Of a DNA stretch of 64,000 bases, positions 22,018 to 34,620 are shown one piece after another. Each line of letters opens with the position of its first letter. Position 1 is the stretch's first letter. Both the position numbers and the translations under genes were made by a program. The notes below the pieces were generated by a model that saw only the letters and a list, made by a program, of their open reading frames with translations, made no database searches and had not been told where the DNA came from. The stretch comes from Salarias fasciatus (Eukaryota > Chordata > Actinopteri > Blenniiformes > Blenniidae): positions 1,720,944 through 1,784,943 of the forward strand of contig NW_021941373.1 of NCBI RefSeq assembly GCF_902148845.1, in the 5' to 3' direction.

Positions 22018-24358
22018 CTAGGGCTGTAGCGATACACTCATTTGACGATACGATACGATACACGATATTCAGCTCACGATATGATATATATCACGATTTT
22101 CGGCCAACGATATGATCCGATACAATTCGATGCAACTCGATACGATTTGTTAAACTAACATCATTTTCTGCAAGATTTTCAGGGGAAAGTGTGATTTTGG
22201 TGACATGTTGTTACTGTTCCATTGACTTGGATTGATTTAACCGAACTGAAAAAAGAATGCATCAAATACACAATATATGGCTCTGACTATGCAGAGAGAG
22301 TCTACAGCTTGCAAATGCTGCACAAAGTGAATCAAAGACGTGGCGAGAAAATTTATTTTTAATTGAAACAGTGCAAACTGTGGCTTGCAAGCCTTTGTGA
22401 GGTGAATAAAGTGCAACAGCATTCCAGTGCACATTGAAAATTGCAGCAAGTGGCCTGTTCTGAACAGTTTCTTTCACAGTTTTTCTTAACTTCACATTTA
22501 ACTTCTGAGGGTATCCCTCTAGCCACCCAGTTAGTAAACATAGTACCTTGGTTACTCTAAAACAGCCAATAATTCAAGTAACAACGTGCCATTTGAACAC
22601 ATTTAACTCACTGGTGACGTTTGAGGTGCGCCCGTAGGTTCGTTGTATTTCCTGAGTATTTGACGTTTGTGTGACACAGCTTGCAAACCGCAAAATTTTT
22701 GTCCAAATCAACACTTTCTTTCTTCTTTTTAAAACTTTTTAAAACATCTGATGTAACCCTTTAAGCCCTGGGCTATTTTTCAGAGCCTCTTCTCGAAAAT
22801 GACATACCAAACTAAAAAGAGTATAGCACTGCAATAACTAGGCCTATTTGAGTGGTTACTGTCTCCTCATAAAGTGAACACTTGTAAGATTTGTCCAGAT
22901 GTGTAAATATCAGTATATATGTTACTGGTTAAGTGTGACTGAAGATGGAACACAGCACAAATGAAAAATTTTCAGTCTCGCCTAAAAAAAAAAAAGCACT
23001 TTCAATGTGATCATCTCTTTGGAAAAATCCAGCTGCAGCTCTAAACCTCCATCAGATCATAGACAAATATGTGAACACTCTCTGCAAAGGTTGACTCTGT
23101 GAAAGTGAAGCAGAACAACATTTGATAGGTTTTAGTACAGACAGGTCAGGCGATGGCACACTTTGGCACACTATGGTGCCATTTGTGAAATCTGACTTTT
23201 CTAATGTACCAAATCATATTTTTCACTTTTATATCACTGCTGAGGTTCAATACATCCAAACAGAGCAGTCTCTGGCGTGACTGCAGTGGAAATTCACACA
23301 GAGCGTGTGTTTACGCTCAGCAGGACTCTCCGTGCGTAAAGCCTCCTCTGTATACAGGCTCCCAGCTCCGCAGCAGCTTCATGAATACAGACACCCCGTA
23401 CGTCGCTAGATTCGTCTGAGCCAATAGAATGCAGCGGGGGTCACCGACATGTGATTGACAGCTCTGTTAGCCAATCAGAACAAGCAAAACACCGTCATGG
23501 CGCAGACAAACTGTATGGCGCTGACCAATCACAGAGCTCCTTGAGGCTAACTGGGGGTCAGTTTTACGCCCGGATTGACGTCAGAGGTGGCTAAGTGGCT
23601 AAGCTAAGCGGCCCCGATGGACAATAAACGCAGAATTCGGACTCTATATGGCCAAAAGTCCAGGTAAGAGGCGATTTTTTTTTACCGCAGTTTGAAAACG
23701 CGATCTTGCTGTTGGCTGTTTTAGTGGCATTTTCTGGCGGATTCTGTGGTTTTAGAGGCTTTGAGCGGTATGGTTGTAACCAGCGGAGTCTCAGCTCTCG
23801 TCTGAGAGGCTGTTTGTGTGAATTGCATCATTTTTCACAGCGCTACGATCAATATTTCGGCGAGTGGGTTGACACGGTCACGAATATGGTTCATAATTCA
23901 TTTAGCCTTATAATAGCGTTAACGTTATAATGGCTGATATATTCGGTTAGCCCAGGTTCTGCTGTTTAAGCATCATGACATTCTGTCAGAAATAATCCAT
24001 ATTATTAGACAATCTCTGAAATGTTTGCTGCCAGGCCCCCAATTGGGGGGCGCTCGGGCTTAAGACACGGCAGCGCTGGAGTTAAATTCTCTGCCATTTT
24101 CTCGATCCTTCTTGCTCTTTCTACTTCTGTGGGTAACTTACTAGAAGTGCTGCAGCGACACCAGTGGCTGGCTGACCTAATTGCTCTTCCTGCAAAGCAG
24201 ACGGAGCAGGGGGAAGGGGCAGCGAGCAGAGTGCAGGACGGAACAAGCGGAATTTGAATGAGACTTAATCTATCGATACTTGCGGCTGAAAGATCGATAC
24301 TTTCTGGCGAAAAAAAATATCGATTTATATCACAGAATCGATAAAATTGCCCAGCCTT
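22018..24358 (-). mobile_element. hAT transposon (deleted, non-autonomous) with 8-bp target duplication
   Basis: The element is bracketed by ACCGCCCT at 22010-22017 and again at 24359-24366, an exact 8-bp duplication as made by hAT transposases. Its ends (CTAGGGCTG and the inverse CAGCCTT) are similar inverted repeats followed by many cgata/atcga motifs. It splits the L2 endonuclease. A BED zinc finger on the minus strand (22608-22730) is the only recognisable coding remnant; the catalytic region is missing. Region 23200-24000 is CpG-bearing and shows no gene. Confidence 0.88.
22608..22730 (-). pseudogene. BED-type zinc finger remnant of the hAT transposase
   Basis: Reading the minus strand down to a TGA at 22608 gives ...DKNFAVCKLCHTNVKYSG followed by NTTNLRAHLKRHQ-stop. 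This has the C-x2-C and H-x4-H ligands and the NTTNLRAHLKRH signature of BED fingers that bind transposon ends. The finger is complete but ends at a stop right after the last histidine, so the rest of the transposase frame is lost. Confidence 0.82.
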
Positions 24359-26933
24359 ACCGCCCTCCAGGCTCAAATGCACTTTTTCTTTCTGAGTTTT
24401 CTGACTTTTTATCTTCCATTCTTAAACTATTCAGAGTTCTCATTGTCGGTGATTTTAACATACATGTCGATGATGTCTCAAATAATTTTGCCACTAGTTT
24501 TATTAACATCACGGAGTCTTTTAACCTTACACAGCATGTATTAGGCCCTACACATAATGCAGGGCACACTCTGGATCTTGTTTTTACTTTGGGTTTGAAT
24601 ATTGATTCTTTATTTCTTGAGGATCTTTTCATTACTGGTCATAGCTGTATTTTATTTCATCTGTCTTTTAATCTGGATTCCTTACCCTGCCGACCTACCA
24701 TATGCTCTCGCATCTTTAACCACCTCTCTGCAGGAACATTTACTGCTGCATTTTGTTTTGATCCGGATGTGAATTGTGATGCTGATACCTTGGTACACTC
24801 TTTTAATGAATATTGCCGTATTGTTCTGGATGATGTGGCCCCATTCAAAACAAGACGCCCCGCAACCAAGCCCGCCCCCTGGATTAATGACAGTATTCGC
24901 TCGCTGAGGAGAAACTGTCGAAGGGTTGAGCGTTTATGGAAATCCACTCAACTGCATGTTCACTATTTTTCTCTAAAAGAACTTTTAATGTCTTTTAATA
25001 ATGCTGTGAAGGAAGCCAGAGCTGCGTATTTCTCCAAGCTTGTGTCAAATAACTGGCGTAATCCCAAAGTTATTTGAGACTATTGGTAATATTGTTACCC
25101 AGCTTTACCCTCGGTACCAATATTCTCTGATGAGGATTGTGACAATTTTCTTTCTTTTTTCTTGGGCCAGATTAATGATATTAGATCAAATATCGTCCCC
25201 TCTCCGGCCCCCTCTGGCTGTTGTTTCTCTCGGCGGTCCATCCGGGAGAGTTTTTCCCCTATAACCCTGCATCAACTCTCTGACGTGGTTAATCACACTA
25301 AAACCTCTTCTTGCTCTCTCGATGTCCTTCCAACATCTTTGTTTAAAGATGTTCTTGGGTCAGTTGGTCCTGCAGTGCTCTCTATAATCAACACCTCTCT
25401 GTTATCTGGTTGTGTTCCTGCAAGTTTCAAACATGCAGTCATTAAGCCTCTGCTCAAGAAATCAAATCTGGACTCTTCTCTGCCTCAAAACTACAGGCCC
25501 ATCTCCAAGCTGCCTTTTTTGTCAAAAATCTTGGAGAAAGTTGTCGCGATCCAGCTCACAACTGCTCTAGATGATCACGGTATCTGTGATAAGTTTCAGT
25601 CAGGTTTTCGAAGGCTGCACTCCACAGAAACGGCCCTTCTTAGAGTCTCAAATGACCTCCTGATGCGCAGTGACGCCGGAGGCTGTTCGGTGGTGGTGCT
25701 GTTGGATCTCAGCTCAGCATTTGACACAGTGGACCACGGCATACTGATAGAGAGACGTGGTCAGTGGGTGGGGGTGACGGGGACAGCCCTGCAGTGGTTC
25801 TCCTGCCTCTCTGACAGCAGCTGTGCCGTCTCAGTTGGTAACTTCGCCTCCTCATCTGAACCCGTCTGCTGTGGTGTGCCCCAAGGCTCAGTCCTTGGTC
25901 CAGTTCTTGTATTTGCTTCCTCTTGGGCAAATAATCAGTTTGAAGGTGTCTCTTATCATTGTTATGCTGATGATATCCAGCTTTATTTTTCCTTCACACC
26001 CCACATTGCCTCCCTGTCAGCTCTGAGTGACTGTGTGACAGCGATAAAAAACTGGATGGCTAATAACTTTCTGCAGCTAAACTCTGATAAAACTGAATTT
26101 CTTATCTCTGCTCCTCCCAGTCTTGTGCCCCGGATCAAAGATGGTTTATGTCTCCATACCTCCATGATTAAACCCTCCGTTAAAATTCTAGGTGTCACTG
26201 CAGACCAGGCTCTGACTCTGGATCAACATGTGAAACTTCTGATTTGTTCTTGCTTTTTCCAGTTGAGGAACAGACAAACTGAGGCCCATTGTGTCTCAAG
26301 CTGAGATGGAGATCCTTATCCATGCGTTTGTATCCTCACGCCTGGATTACTGCAACTCGCTGTTTACCTGTGTCAGCAAAGCGTCTCTGGATCGCCTGCA
26401 AGTGGTCCAAAACGCCGCTGCCAGACTGCTGACCAGGACCCCAGGAGGTCCCACATAACTCCAATCTGATCTGCTCTTCACTGGCTCCCCATTAAGTCTC
26501 GAATACAATATAATATCCTTGTGGTCACGCACAGAGCTCTGCACGGCCAGGCACCGCTCTACATCACAGATCTGTTACAGCCTTACGTTACCAGCAGGTC
26601 CCTGAGGTCCTCCGACCAGGGCCTGCTGGGAGTCCCTCGCTCCAGACTAAAAACTAAAGGTGACCGAGCGTTTGAGGTGGTGGCTCCCACTCTCTGGAAC
26701 TCCCTCCCAGTTAATCGACGATCAGCGGACACTGTCGACTCCTTTAAAAAGCAGCTGGAGACGCATCTCTACAGTCTTACTTTTCTGTGATTCTGTTGTT
26801 TCTTTTCCTGTTGTGTGTTTTTTTTGTTCTGTTTTTTATCCTTTGTTGTTTATGATGTGTAAAGCACTTTGTGACTCAATGATCTTGAAAGGTGCTATAC
26901 AAATAAAGTTTATTATTATTATTATTATTATTA

Positions 26934-27198
26934 TGTGGACATTAGTGGCCCTCATTGCTGGAACCTGCAGGAAGATGGTTCCCAATGGACTAACAGCCCT
27001 CAGCCAGTCAGCAGAGCAGGAAACAACCTCCTCAGCAGGACACACACCTACACAAGTCCTCCAGTCTGAGACAGGAACTGTGGGAAACACCGGGCTTTCA
27101 CTCTGAACCTGCTCACACACAACACGGGGTCAGAGGGGTGGAGCCTATCCTCCACTGCTTCCAACCAGCCACACACACACACTGCTGAGCTGCTAATG
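26934..27198 (+). repeat. 265-bp direct repeat, copy 1
   Basis: Starts tgtggacattagtggccctc exactly where the L2 ATT tail ends, and is nearly identical to 28559-28822. Only a few substitutions separate the copies. It has no recognisable gene. Confidence 0.88.
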
Positions 27199-27318
27199 CT
27201 TTACCATACACATAGCTATATTATCTTGATTTTTTTTCTTCTGGGTGACCTTTGACCCCTCTAGCTCCATGGGCTCTCTCAGGCGCAGTGTGAAGATCCT
27301 GTCAGCTCTCAGAACAAC

Positions 27319-27579
27319 ATGGCGTCTGGCGGTAGCGGTGAAACCAGCAGAGCTCCAGATGTGAAAAGGCCAGAGGGGCTCAGAGCAGAGATCAGAAACT
27401 ATTTCAGCTTCAGAAAGGAGCAGACAGGAAGGAGCCTGGAACAGGAACACAGGACCAACCTGAGGAACCACATGCAGCCACACCACCAAGAGATCCTGTC
27501 CAAGACCAGCGGACCAACAGAAGAGCCTCCAGGAAGCTCTGCAGCTCCAGCAGGGCTGTCAGTCTGGAGGAGATGCTGA
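27319..27579 (+). pseudogene. hAT/ZBED BED-finger relic
   Basis: The frame begins MASGGSGETSRAPDVKR and contains GLRAEIRNYFSFRKE and TNLRNHMQPHHQEIL. These resemble the aromatic N-terminal part and the histidine part of a BED finger. The middle with the two cysteines is missing, so the finger cannot bind zinc. The frame ends at 27579. It lies between the two copies of the 265-bp repeat. Confidence 0.5.
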
Positions 27580-27599
27580 CCGAGGCTTCAGAGGAGCAG

Positions 27600-27653
27600 A
27601 GACCAGTCCTGGTGACTGACAGCCTGCTCATTACTATTGCAACAACACATCAT

Positions 27654-27690
<37 letters not shown>

Positions 27691-28558
27691 TCCCAGCTCA
27701 CGTTCCCTATTAGAAAAAAAGCATCTTTTCATCCTGATAATGAAAGAAAACCAGGAAAGATCAGCTCTTCAGGAGACATGGAGGATGAAGAGGACTGAAG
27801 GAGGAATAAAGACTAAATGTTCTGGACTGTTCCTTCACTGTGAGCCACTCTGTATTTTCACATGAGCTCAGTGGAAACAGGAACGGCTGAACGCTCTGAT
27901 GATGTTGTTTAAAACACTCAGAAGACCCTTCTTGTTCTCTGAGCTCTGATTTCTGTTTCTGCTCAACAGAAATCTCTTTCTGAGCAGTGATCCACCTGTT
28001 TCTCTTTTCACTGGAGCTTGTTGGAGGTTTTATTGCTGTTGACATCAGAGGAAAGTTTCTCTGCTGAAATAAGATTTTTACATCGAGAAATGTGGATCAG
28101 GTAAGTATCCACATCAGGAGAAATACTTTTTTTTTGAGGGTTTTCAGTGAAAGAAAAATAAGTAAATGTTACTTTTTTTGAAAGAATATTTTTAATTCCT
28201 TATTTCTAGCAAATTAATTATTAAAACATTTGTCTATACTCCACCAGTTCAAACAGGTGTGGGTGACTTCTATTGTGTTTAAGAATATACATATCAATGA
28301 CAAAGCCCAAGAGGTTTTCCACTCTGCCCACCAGATGAGAGCTGCTTTAATATGGCCCATAATCCTCTGCTGCCTGCTGAACCAATACTCTCTGACTCTC
28401 TCAGCCTGGTCTTCATGCAGGCTGGTGGCGGGATGGATGAAGCACCGAGCCCAGGAACCCGGTTGACTCTTAGCCAGCTAACAGCCACCTGGACAGTTCT
28501 GGAGTGCCCCCGAGCAACAGCTCCAACCACCTGCTGCACAAAAACAACAAAAGGCTCC
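27600..28558. other. Interval without a gene
   Basis: AT-rich sequence with no convincing domain or RNA gene. Short frames do not resemble known proteins. Confidence 0.4.
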
Positions 28559-28822
28559 ATGTGGACATTAGTGGCCCTCATTGCTGGAACCTGCAGGAAG
28601 ATGGTTCCCAATGGACTAACAGCCCTCAGCCAGTCAGCAGAGCAGGAAACAACCTCCTCAGCAGGACACACACCTACACAAGTCCTCCAGTCTGAGACAG
28701 AAACTGTGGGAAACACCGGCCTTTCACTCTGAACCTGCTCACACACAACACGGGGTCAGAGGGGCGGAGCCTATCCTTCACTGCTTCCAACCAGACACAC
28801 ACACACTGCTGAGCTGTTAGTG
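28559..28822 (+). repeat. 265-bp direct repeat, copy 2
   Basis: Near-identical partner of 26934-27198, here preceded by ordinary sequence (aacaaaaggctcca) instead of an L2 tail. This copy shows the uninterrupted left flank. Confidence 0.88.
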
Positions 28823-29129
28823 TGTTTTGTCATACACACATATCCAGAGCAGCTCCACACACACCTGCTGCTTCACACACACGGTCCACCTGGCCTCAGC
28901 AGCCGGTCTGAAGCTCCTGATGGTCACACGCCTCCTGGGAGAGTGAAGCACATGGCATCAGGACCACAGCCAGCAGTGTCCTCAAAGAGAAGCTGAAGAA
29001 CCAGCAGCTCTCTACCATGTGGCGACCCGGTGGAGCAGTGTGCTGCTCTGCTACAAGGCTCTGAGCAGCAGCTGCAGTCTGGGGGCCCTGCTCCAACCCC
29101 AAGTCCACACCAATGAGGAGGATGTGAGA

Positions 29130-30490
29130 GAAAGCGGCGGTGAGGAAATATTTGGGATTTGGAAGGAAAGACGCTTCACAGACAAAACTCAGCCGTCAGC
29201 AAACAGAGCCAGTGGGAGTTCAAATACTCGGGAAACAACAAACTGAAGCAGCAGCAGGGACTCCACCCCCATGCTGGCTCCGACGTCACGCCAGCTTTAA
29301 CCAGTTTCTCTCCACAAACACTGAGCAGAGCCTCAGAAAGAGCGCTGAGGAGAACAGACGCCGTTTCAGATTCCATCTGTAAAGATATGAGAGCTCACAG
29401 TGTGGTCCAGAATGACGGCTTTCTCCAGCTGCTACATCCTCTGGACCGCCAGATAAAATCCCTCCAGACACACGATGTGAAGAAGACATCAGCAGCTGAA
29501 GACTCGGTTCAACTCCTGGACCAGTGGAAAGAGCCACGACCATCATGTGAGGAAGAGCAGCCACAGTGTCTATGACTGCTCCTCTCACAGCTCAGTGATT
29601 GGAGCGCTGCATGATCTCAGAGGAAGACTCCGGTTCAGTCAGAGAGATGAAGCAGACCATGTCCCAGGAGCTCCAGCAGCCATATGTCCTGCAGAGAGCC
29701 TCTGCCTCAGACACCAGCTTCAAGAAGCTGCCGTTCCTCAGTGATGAGGAGAGAGATCAACTTTCCAGAGTGTCCAACACGAGGCTGAGAGCTGTGGGAC
29801 CAGACACTAAGATCACATTCTGCTTCAGGATTGCTGCTAGAAATACTGTTGTTCATGAAGAACAGATCAGCTGCTGCTTTATGATTAAAATACTGACATT
29901 TGTTTTAATGACCTGCAGAAGGGCCCAGAGCCACAGCTTGAGAACCAGCTCTTCACTCTGCTGCTGATCAGCCTGACCTGGTGACGGCGTCTCAGGTTCA
30001 AACCCTGGACCAGGTGTGTGTTTCCCTTCTGTGGGAAGTGTGTGATTCAGTGTTAGAGAGCAGTGAATGAGTTCATGAACAATCAGCTGATCAGTGTGAG
30101 GAGTGAACAAACCAGAGATTTCCCTCTGAAAGATTAAAACATTGTCTTCTCTGTCATGTCAGATGATGTCCTGCTTTCTAAAAGTCTCCGGCCCTTGAGG
30201 ATCTCTGGTCCTCCTTCACTGTGGACCCAGCTGGACTGTCCAGACCTCCAGAGAGCTGGCCCACACTGAGGCTGCCAAGTCTATCAGCTCAGCATCTCTG
30301 GTCCTGGAGGGAGGCTGCTGGAGGCTCCCTCCTGGCTAAACCTGGTCCCAGTGGACCCTCTGAGCCTGGATTCAGCACCAGGAGACACTGTGCCTTCAGA
30401 GCAGAGTTTTGTCTCCTCAACATGTTGATCAGCTGCTTTTTGGAAGAAAAACCTTCCAGAGAAGAAAACTACAAGACAGCTGTAGAGTAA
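29130..30490 (+). pseudogene. hAT (ZBED-type) transposase relic
   Basis: Several plus-strand pieces in different frames follow the order of a ZBED-type hAT transposase. WEFKYSGNNKLKQQQGLHPH (about 29215-29275) is the end of a BED finger. SICKDMRAHSVVQNDGFLQL (about 29375-29435) is the conserved start of the catalytic domain. LQRASASDTSFKKLPFLSDE (about 29690-29750) matches the later LDPRFK..PFLSEEER block. GFSTRRH and LLNMLISCFLEEK (about 30365-30450) resemble the hATC dimerisation end (FST..., ML.FL). Several frame changes and lost segments make it inactive. Terminal repeats were not identified. Confidence 0.7.
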
Positions 30491-32593
30491 AAGCCAAAGA
30501 GCTGCTGATCATCACCTGCAAAGGATCTGCTGAAGGATTTACCTTTGTTCAACTGCTTCTCAGCTGAAATGTCTCACTTTGTTTGGACTGAGAACTAAAT
30601 CAAAAGTTCCTCCAGAAGAAGAGGCTCCTGGATCTAGTAGCTCTGATGCAGGATGAGTGAACTGCATCTGGAAGAACAGGGTGAGGAGGGATCTCCGCTC
30701 ACTTCTCTCAACACTCTTCTGTTTGACACACTAAAACATGAGTGAAGCTTTCCACTAAAATCCTGCTTTCATTGATGGAAAGAGGACTTGAAGCTCTTTG
30801 AGTTTGGTTTTCCAGGATGGGAATTGTTCTGTATGACTGAAAGCTCATCAAGGCTCTTTAAGCTCACTGAGAAAAAATGCTCTGAAACATCAGAAATGTG
30901 AGACCATAGTGCTCTATTTTCATTTGATTCATTTCTTTTTAACTCCAGAAGAATCCTGTTTGCTCTGTTTAACTCCTGACACCATAAAGACCTTAGAAAT
31001 AAAATGGTTCAATGGTGTTTCAGTGTTTTCAGTGAGTTCATATCAATGTAAATGATGGTGAGATGAGCATCGTATCGACTGCAGGCTGGAGAATCCAGTG
31101 GAATTCGTCTGGTGACAGACTTTGTGATCTGGGCAAACATGGTGTGGTGATCCAGAAATATGGACATCATATCATCTGCTGATGAAGCTGGGATTTACTC
31201 CCCTAATGTCAATATAAAGAGCTCTGATATGGACAGAGGACCCAGACCTGATCCTCCAGACACAATGAGAGCTGCTGATCAGAAGAAGACAGGAACCAGG
31301 TAGAGACTCCCTGCTTCCTCCTGGACGCTCTTTCTATTGAGGAGGCTGATCTGAACAGTTGCTGAGAGCATCAAGTTCCTACCAGCACCCTGGATCCCAG
31401 CAGGACGGAGGAGACCAAGGGGCTGGAGGACATGAAGACCAGGATGGAGGCAGTGGAGATCCAGGGCCTGAGGAGAGGAGGATGATGATGAAGAGCAGGA
31501 CTGACTGGAGGAACAGTCTCAACAAGATTCACTCCCTGCTCCACATCTACTGATTCACTCTCACATTTCTCTCAGCACCAACATATGAAGCTCATATCAA
31601 ACCATTTCACATTTTAACAGCATTTCTTCACATTTCTCTTCATCCTGACTGAATCTAGTCTGTAGATCCTGATAAAGCAGTTTACTGAGGCCAGCAGCAG
31701 CATCAACACACTAAATATACAACACTGCTTCACTTTAACCTCCCTGCAGCCTGATTTAAGGCTGGAAACAGCTTCACCAGCTCACTGCTTTCATTCTCAA
31801 GGTCAACACGTGCTAATTAGCTGTTAGCATGCAGCTAGCTCACCGGAAGTCCTCCAGAAACGTGGCTTTGAAGGAGCTGCAGCTCCGTGGCTGTGGTTCA
31901 GCTTCTCCAGCAGCTTCCAGCAATATTTCCACCTTATCAGGACTTATTTTCTCCTCCAATCCAAGAGCTTCACTTTCTTCCTCTGGCAGCAGGACGCTGC
32001 TCGCGGGGGTTTCGGATTAACTGGTCTCCGTGTTAACTGGTGCCCCACTTCCTGGTCTCTGCTGCTGCTAAAAGCAGATGTTAAAAACCGACAGGAATCA
32101 ATTCGGAGCTTCCTGGAAAACTCACTTTAACCGCTCTGAACACAAAGTTTAAAGAGTTGGACCTTTACTGAGTCTGGATCCTTGTTGGACCAGCACGTGT
32201 CAGACCAGGACTGGCATCAACTGCAGCTGCAGCTTCTTCTTCTACTGACTTCCGGCAGGCTGGACGCTGGATCAGCGGAATGCTGCCCCCACCTGGTCAC
32301 TGTTCATACTGAGAGGTTGGGGGAAGAAGAAACTTTACAACTGCCTGATCTAATGGCGAGTTCAGCCCAGACAGAAATATCCTCTTTAAAGAAAATGAAT
32401 GAAGCCGAGGCCTGAAAGCTCTTTAAAGTCCCGCTCCAGTCCTCTTTTGGAGCTGTTTTAAAGTGTCCTCAGGAGTCTTTACATTGTGACCAGGAAGTTT
32501 TTAGCCAACATCACTAAACCTGAGTCATTTTCCAGGCCTCTGTATCTGCAGAGCTCCAGAGATCATTAACTATTTGCTGCTGGGTGAAGACCG
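30491..32593. other. Interval without a clear gene
   Basis: No convincing coding region or RNA gene. A segment at about 31800-32400, with start codons and CpGs, loosely resembles part of the 18069-19157 element (shared gatgttaaaaacc). Several short frames do not match known families. Confidence 0.4.
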
Positions 32594-33037
32594 GCTGTGG
32601 GGGGACTGTCCCCCAGTGTCCAGACTGAAGGCTGTGGGGGGACTGTCCCCCAGTGTCCAGACTGAAGGCTGTGGGGGGACTGTCCCCCAGTGTCCAGACT
32701 GAAGGCTGTGGGGGGACTGTCCCCCAGTGTCCAGACTGAAGGCTGTGGGGGGACTGTCCCCCAGTGTCCAGACTGAAGGCTGTGGGGGGACTGTCCCCCA
32801 GTGTCCAGACTGAAGGCTGTGGGGGGACTGTCCCCCAGTGTCCAGACTGAAGGCTGTGGGTGGACTGTCCCCCAGTGTCCAGACTGAAGGCTGTGGGGGG
32901 ACTGTCCCCCAGTGTCCAGACTGAAGGCTGTGGGGGGACTGTCCCCCAGTGTCCAGACTGAAGGCTGTGGGGGGACTGTCCCCCAGTGTCCAGACTGAAG
33001 GCTGTGGGTGGACTGTCCCCCAGTGTCCAGACTGAAG
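32594..33037. repeat. 37-bp minisatellite, 12 units
   Basis: Twelve head-to-tail units of 37 bp (gctgtggggggactgtccc...). Ten are identical and two carry gctgtgggtgg: unit 8 (32853) and unit 12 (33001). Because 37 is not a multiple of three, the open frame across it has no coding meaning. Confidence 0.95.
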
Positions 33038-34179
33038 GCGTTATGCTGTTTCTTCCCCGCTAACACCAACCAGTGCACAGTGTCACGGCTCTGTCTGGGG
33101 GATCAGGACTTGGCCCACTCACAGTTTTAAATTATAATAATATCAACATAGAGACTCCTCTAGCACTCAGTGTGATCCACTGAGAATCACAAACATCTGT
33201 AACATCTGTAAAAATCCTTCTGGAGCTGCACAGAGATGATGAGATGATGAAGAAACTGATGCTGCTCCTCAAAGTCTCTTCCTCAAACAGTGTTTCCAGG
33301 AGTTGCTCTGTTTTACATGACATTAAAATAAAGTAGTCTGGATCATCTGCTGCCACTGCTCCACATGTCAGCAGCGCCCTCTTGTGGCCATCTTCATTTT
33401 GACATGGGTAAAACTGGAGCTCATGAAATGTCGTTTTCTAAAAGTTCGACAGGAGATTGATGGGAGTCCAGTGATTTACTGACTTCCATAAATTGCTGTA
33501 CTAAAGTAGATTAACCTAACATCTGGAGTCCTGTGGTTTTGAAAGAAAGAAAGAGAAGTTCACCACATACAGGAAGTGACTCTAACAAGTGGTTTACTGC
33601 TGAAGCTCAATGTTCAAACCTGACATCATGTCAACAAATTAGCATCATCATTGTATGTTTCTGACATTGGTGTTTGACCCTAACTGAAGACAGACCATGT
33701 CATAACACAGATATTATTCATGTTCAGGGCTGATTGTCTGCAGTATGTCTCCATATGTCCATTGTGTCACGTTGCTATGACGACTCCACCCACACCAAGT
33801 CGGTACTCTGTATGATGGGAAGCGACCGGGGCCAAGGCCGGCCGGAGAGAACCGAGTGGAGTCAGACTGAGAAGGAACCAGTGGAAAAGGACTGATAGAG
33901 CTGTCCATGGTGCTGAAGTATCAACTTGTGTGTGAATCATTCTGGACATGCCACTTTTTGTTTGATGTAAATAAAAGCTGAGAGATTTTTTTTTTCCATG
34001 ACAGTGCTTCTTGTACATCATCTTATTAAACTTATGGCAGAAACCTGAAACATTTCTGGTCAAAAGAGTCAGTCAGTCAGACAAGGCTCCTCTTTCTCAG
34101 CCATGGAGTACAGGAAAGCTGTCTGCTCTGTCTCACTCATAAGTGAGAGGTATAGAGACACAAAAGACCCTGCTGTCAG
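33038..34179. other. Interval without a gene
   Basis: No recognisable gene. Short direct repeats and a CpG-bearing stretch near 33770-33880 may be MITE-derived. Confidence 0.4.
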
Positions 34180-34252
34180 GCCTGGGTGGCTCAGATGGTA
34201 GAGCATCAGACTTTTAATCTGAGGGTCCAGGGTTCAAGTCCCTGTCCAGGTG
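34180..34252 (+). tRNA. tRNA-Lys (TTT)
   Basis: A 73-base cloverleaf with A box (tggctcagatgg), anticodon loop ctTTTaa in the stem tcaga/tctga, and B box (ggttcaagtcc). The acceptor stem pairs with G-T wobbles. An inverted copy lies at 46127-46199. Confidence 0.9.
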
Positions 34253-34439
34253 TTACAAGGGGCGGTACATGTGTGGGTCCAAATCCTCCCAGCAGAGGGT
34301 CCCAGTGCTTTAAGGTATCTGTGGCCAAAACTCATGTCCTGCTGAAATGATGTGCTTTGACCTGATTTTGTCAAGTGTGAGAAGTCTCTGAGGTTCTGTT
34401 GGCATTGAGAGAATCTTCCTCAGTGACTTCTTTCCATGA

Positions 34440-34620
34440 GATGAGATGTGATTTTCTTCACTGAGACTTGGCTGCATGAAGGTGAACTGGTCCCCTGCTG
34501 GAACTCTGTCCCCAGGACTGTGGCTTCTTTAGCTCTCCCAGCATGCCGTTGGGCTCACTTAGGGCCTGTTTATGTCGAGGAGGACTTTTTGAAGTGGTTG
34601 AGGTCAAACTGACCATCATT
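34440..34620 (+). mobile_element. L2-type endonuclease scrap between tRNA-Lys and tRNA-Pro
   Basis: The plus-strand translation resembles FTETWLHEGELVPCWNSVPR, close to the LTETW motif of L2 endonucleases. The inverted partner at 45756-45971 keeps the same piece in a longer frame (DFFDCHELDVMFLTETWLLE). Confidence 0.5.

Larger units (their letters stand above)
21000..26933 (+). mobile_element. L2-type LINE, nearly full length, interrupted by a hAT
   Basis: The LINE occupies about 21000-22009 and 24367-26933. The first piece holds an N-terminal frame (from 21131) and the start of the endonuclease (LNARSVANKSFVLNDF, LDFLFLTETR). After the hAT the endonuclease resumes (LIVGDFNIHVDD, AGHTLDLVF, TGHSCILFHL). 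The reverse transcriptase follows (LPQNYRPISKLPFLSKILE, FQSGFRRLHSTETALL, LLDLSSAFDTVDH, GVPQGSVLGP, YADDIQLYF). The C-terminal piece 26521-26790 contains FEVVAPTLWNSLP. Frame breaks near 25077 and 26300 show it is dead. The 3' end is typical of L2: gtaaagcactttgtgactc, a gctatacaaataaagttt segment and an ATT repeat tail to 26933. Confidence 0.92.

Noticed and set aside
24021-24257. Frame of 78 codons within the hAT
   Set aside because: Antisense frames are equally open and nothing resembles a known domain; likely chance.
29960-30022. tRNA-like sequence with a ggttcaaaccc box
   Set aside because: No cloverleaf can be drawn with a matching acceptor stem; only the B-box-like string fits.
32566-33078. 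170-codon frame on the minus strand
   Set aside because: It is the 37-bp minisatellite read through; the unit length is not a multiple of three.
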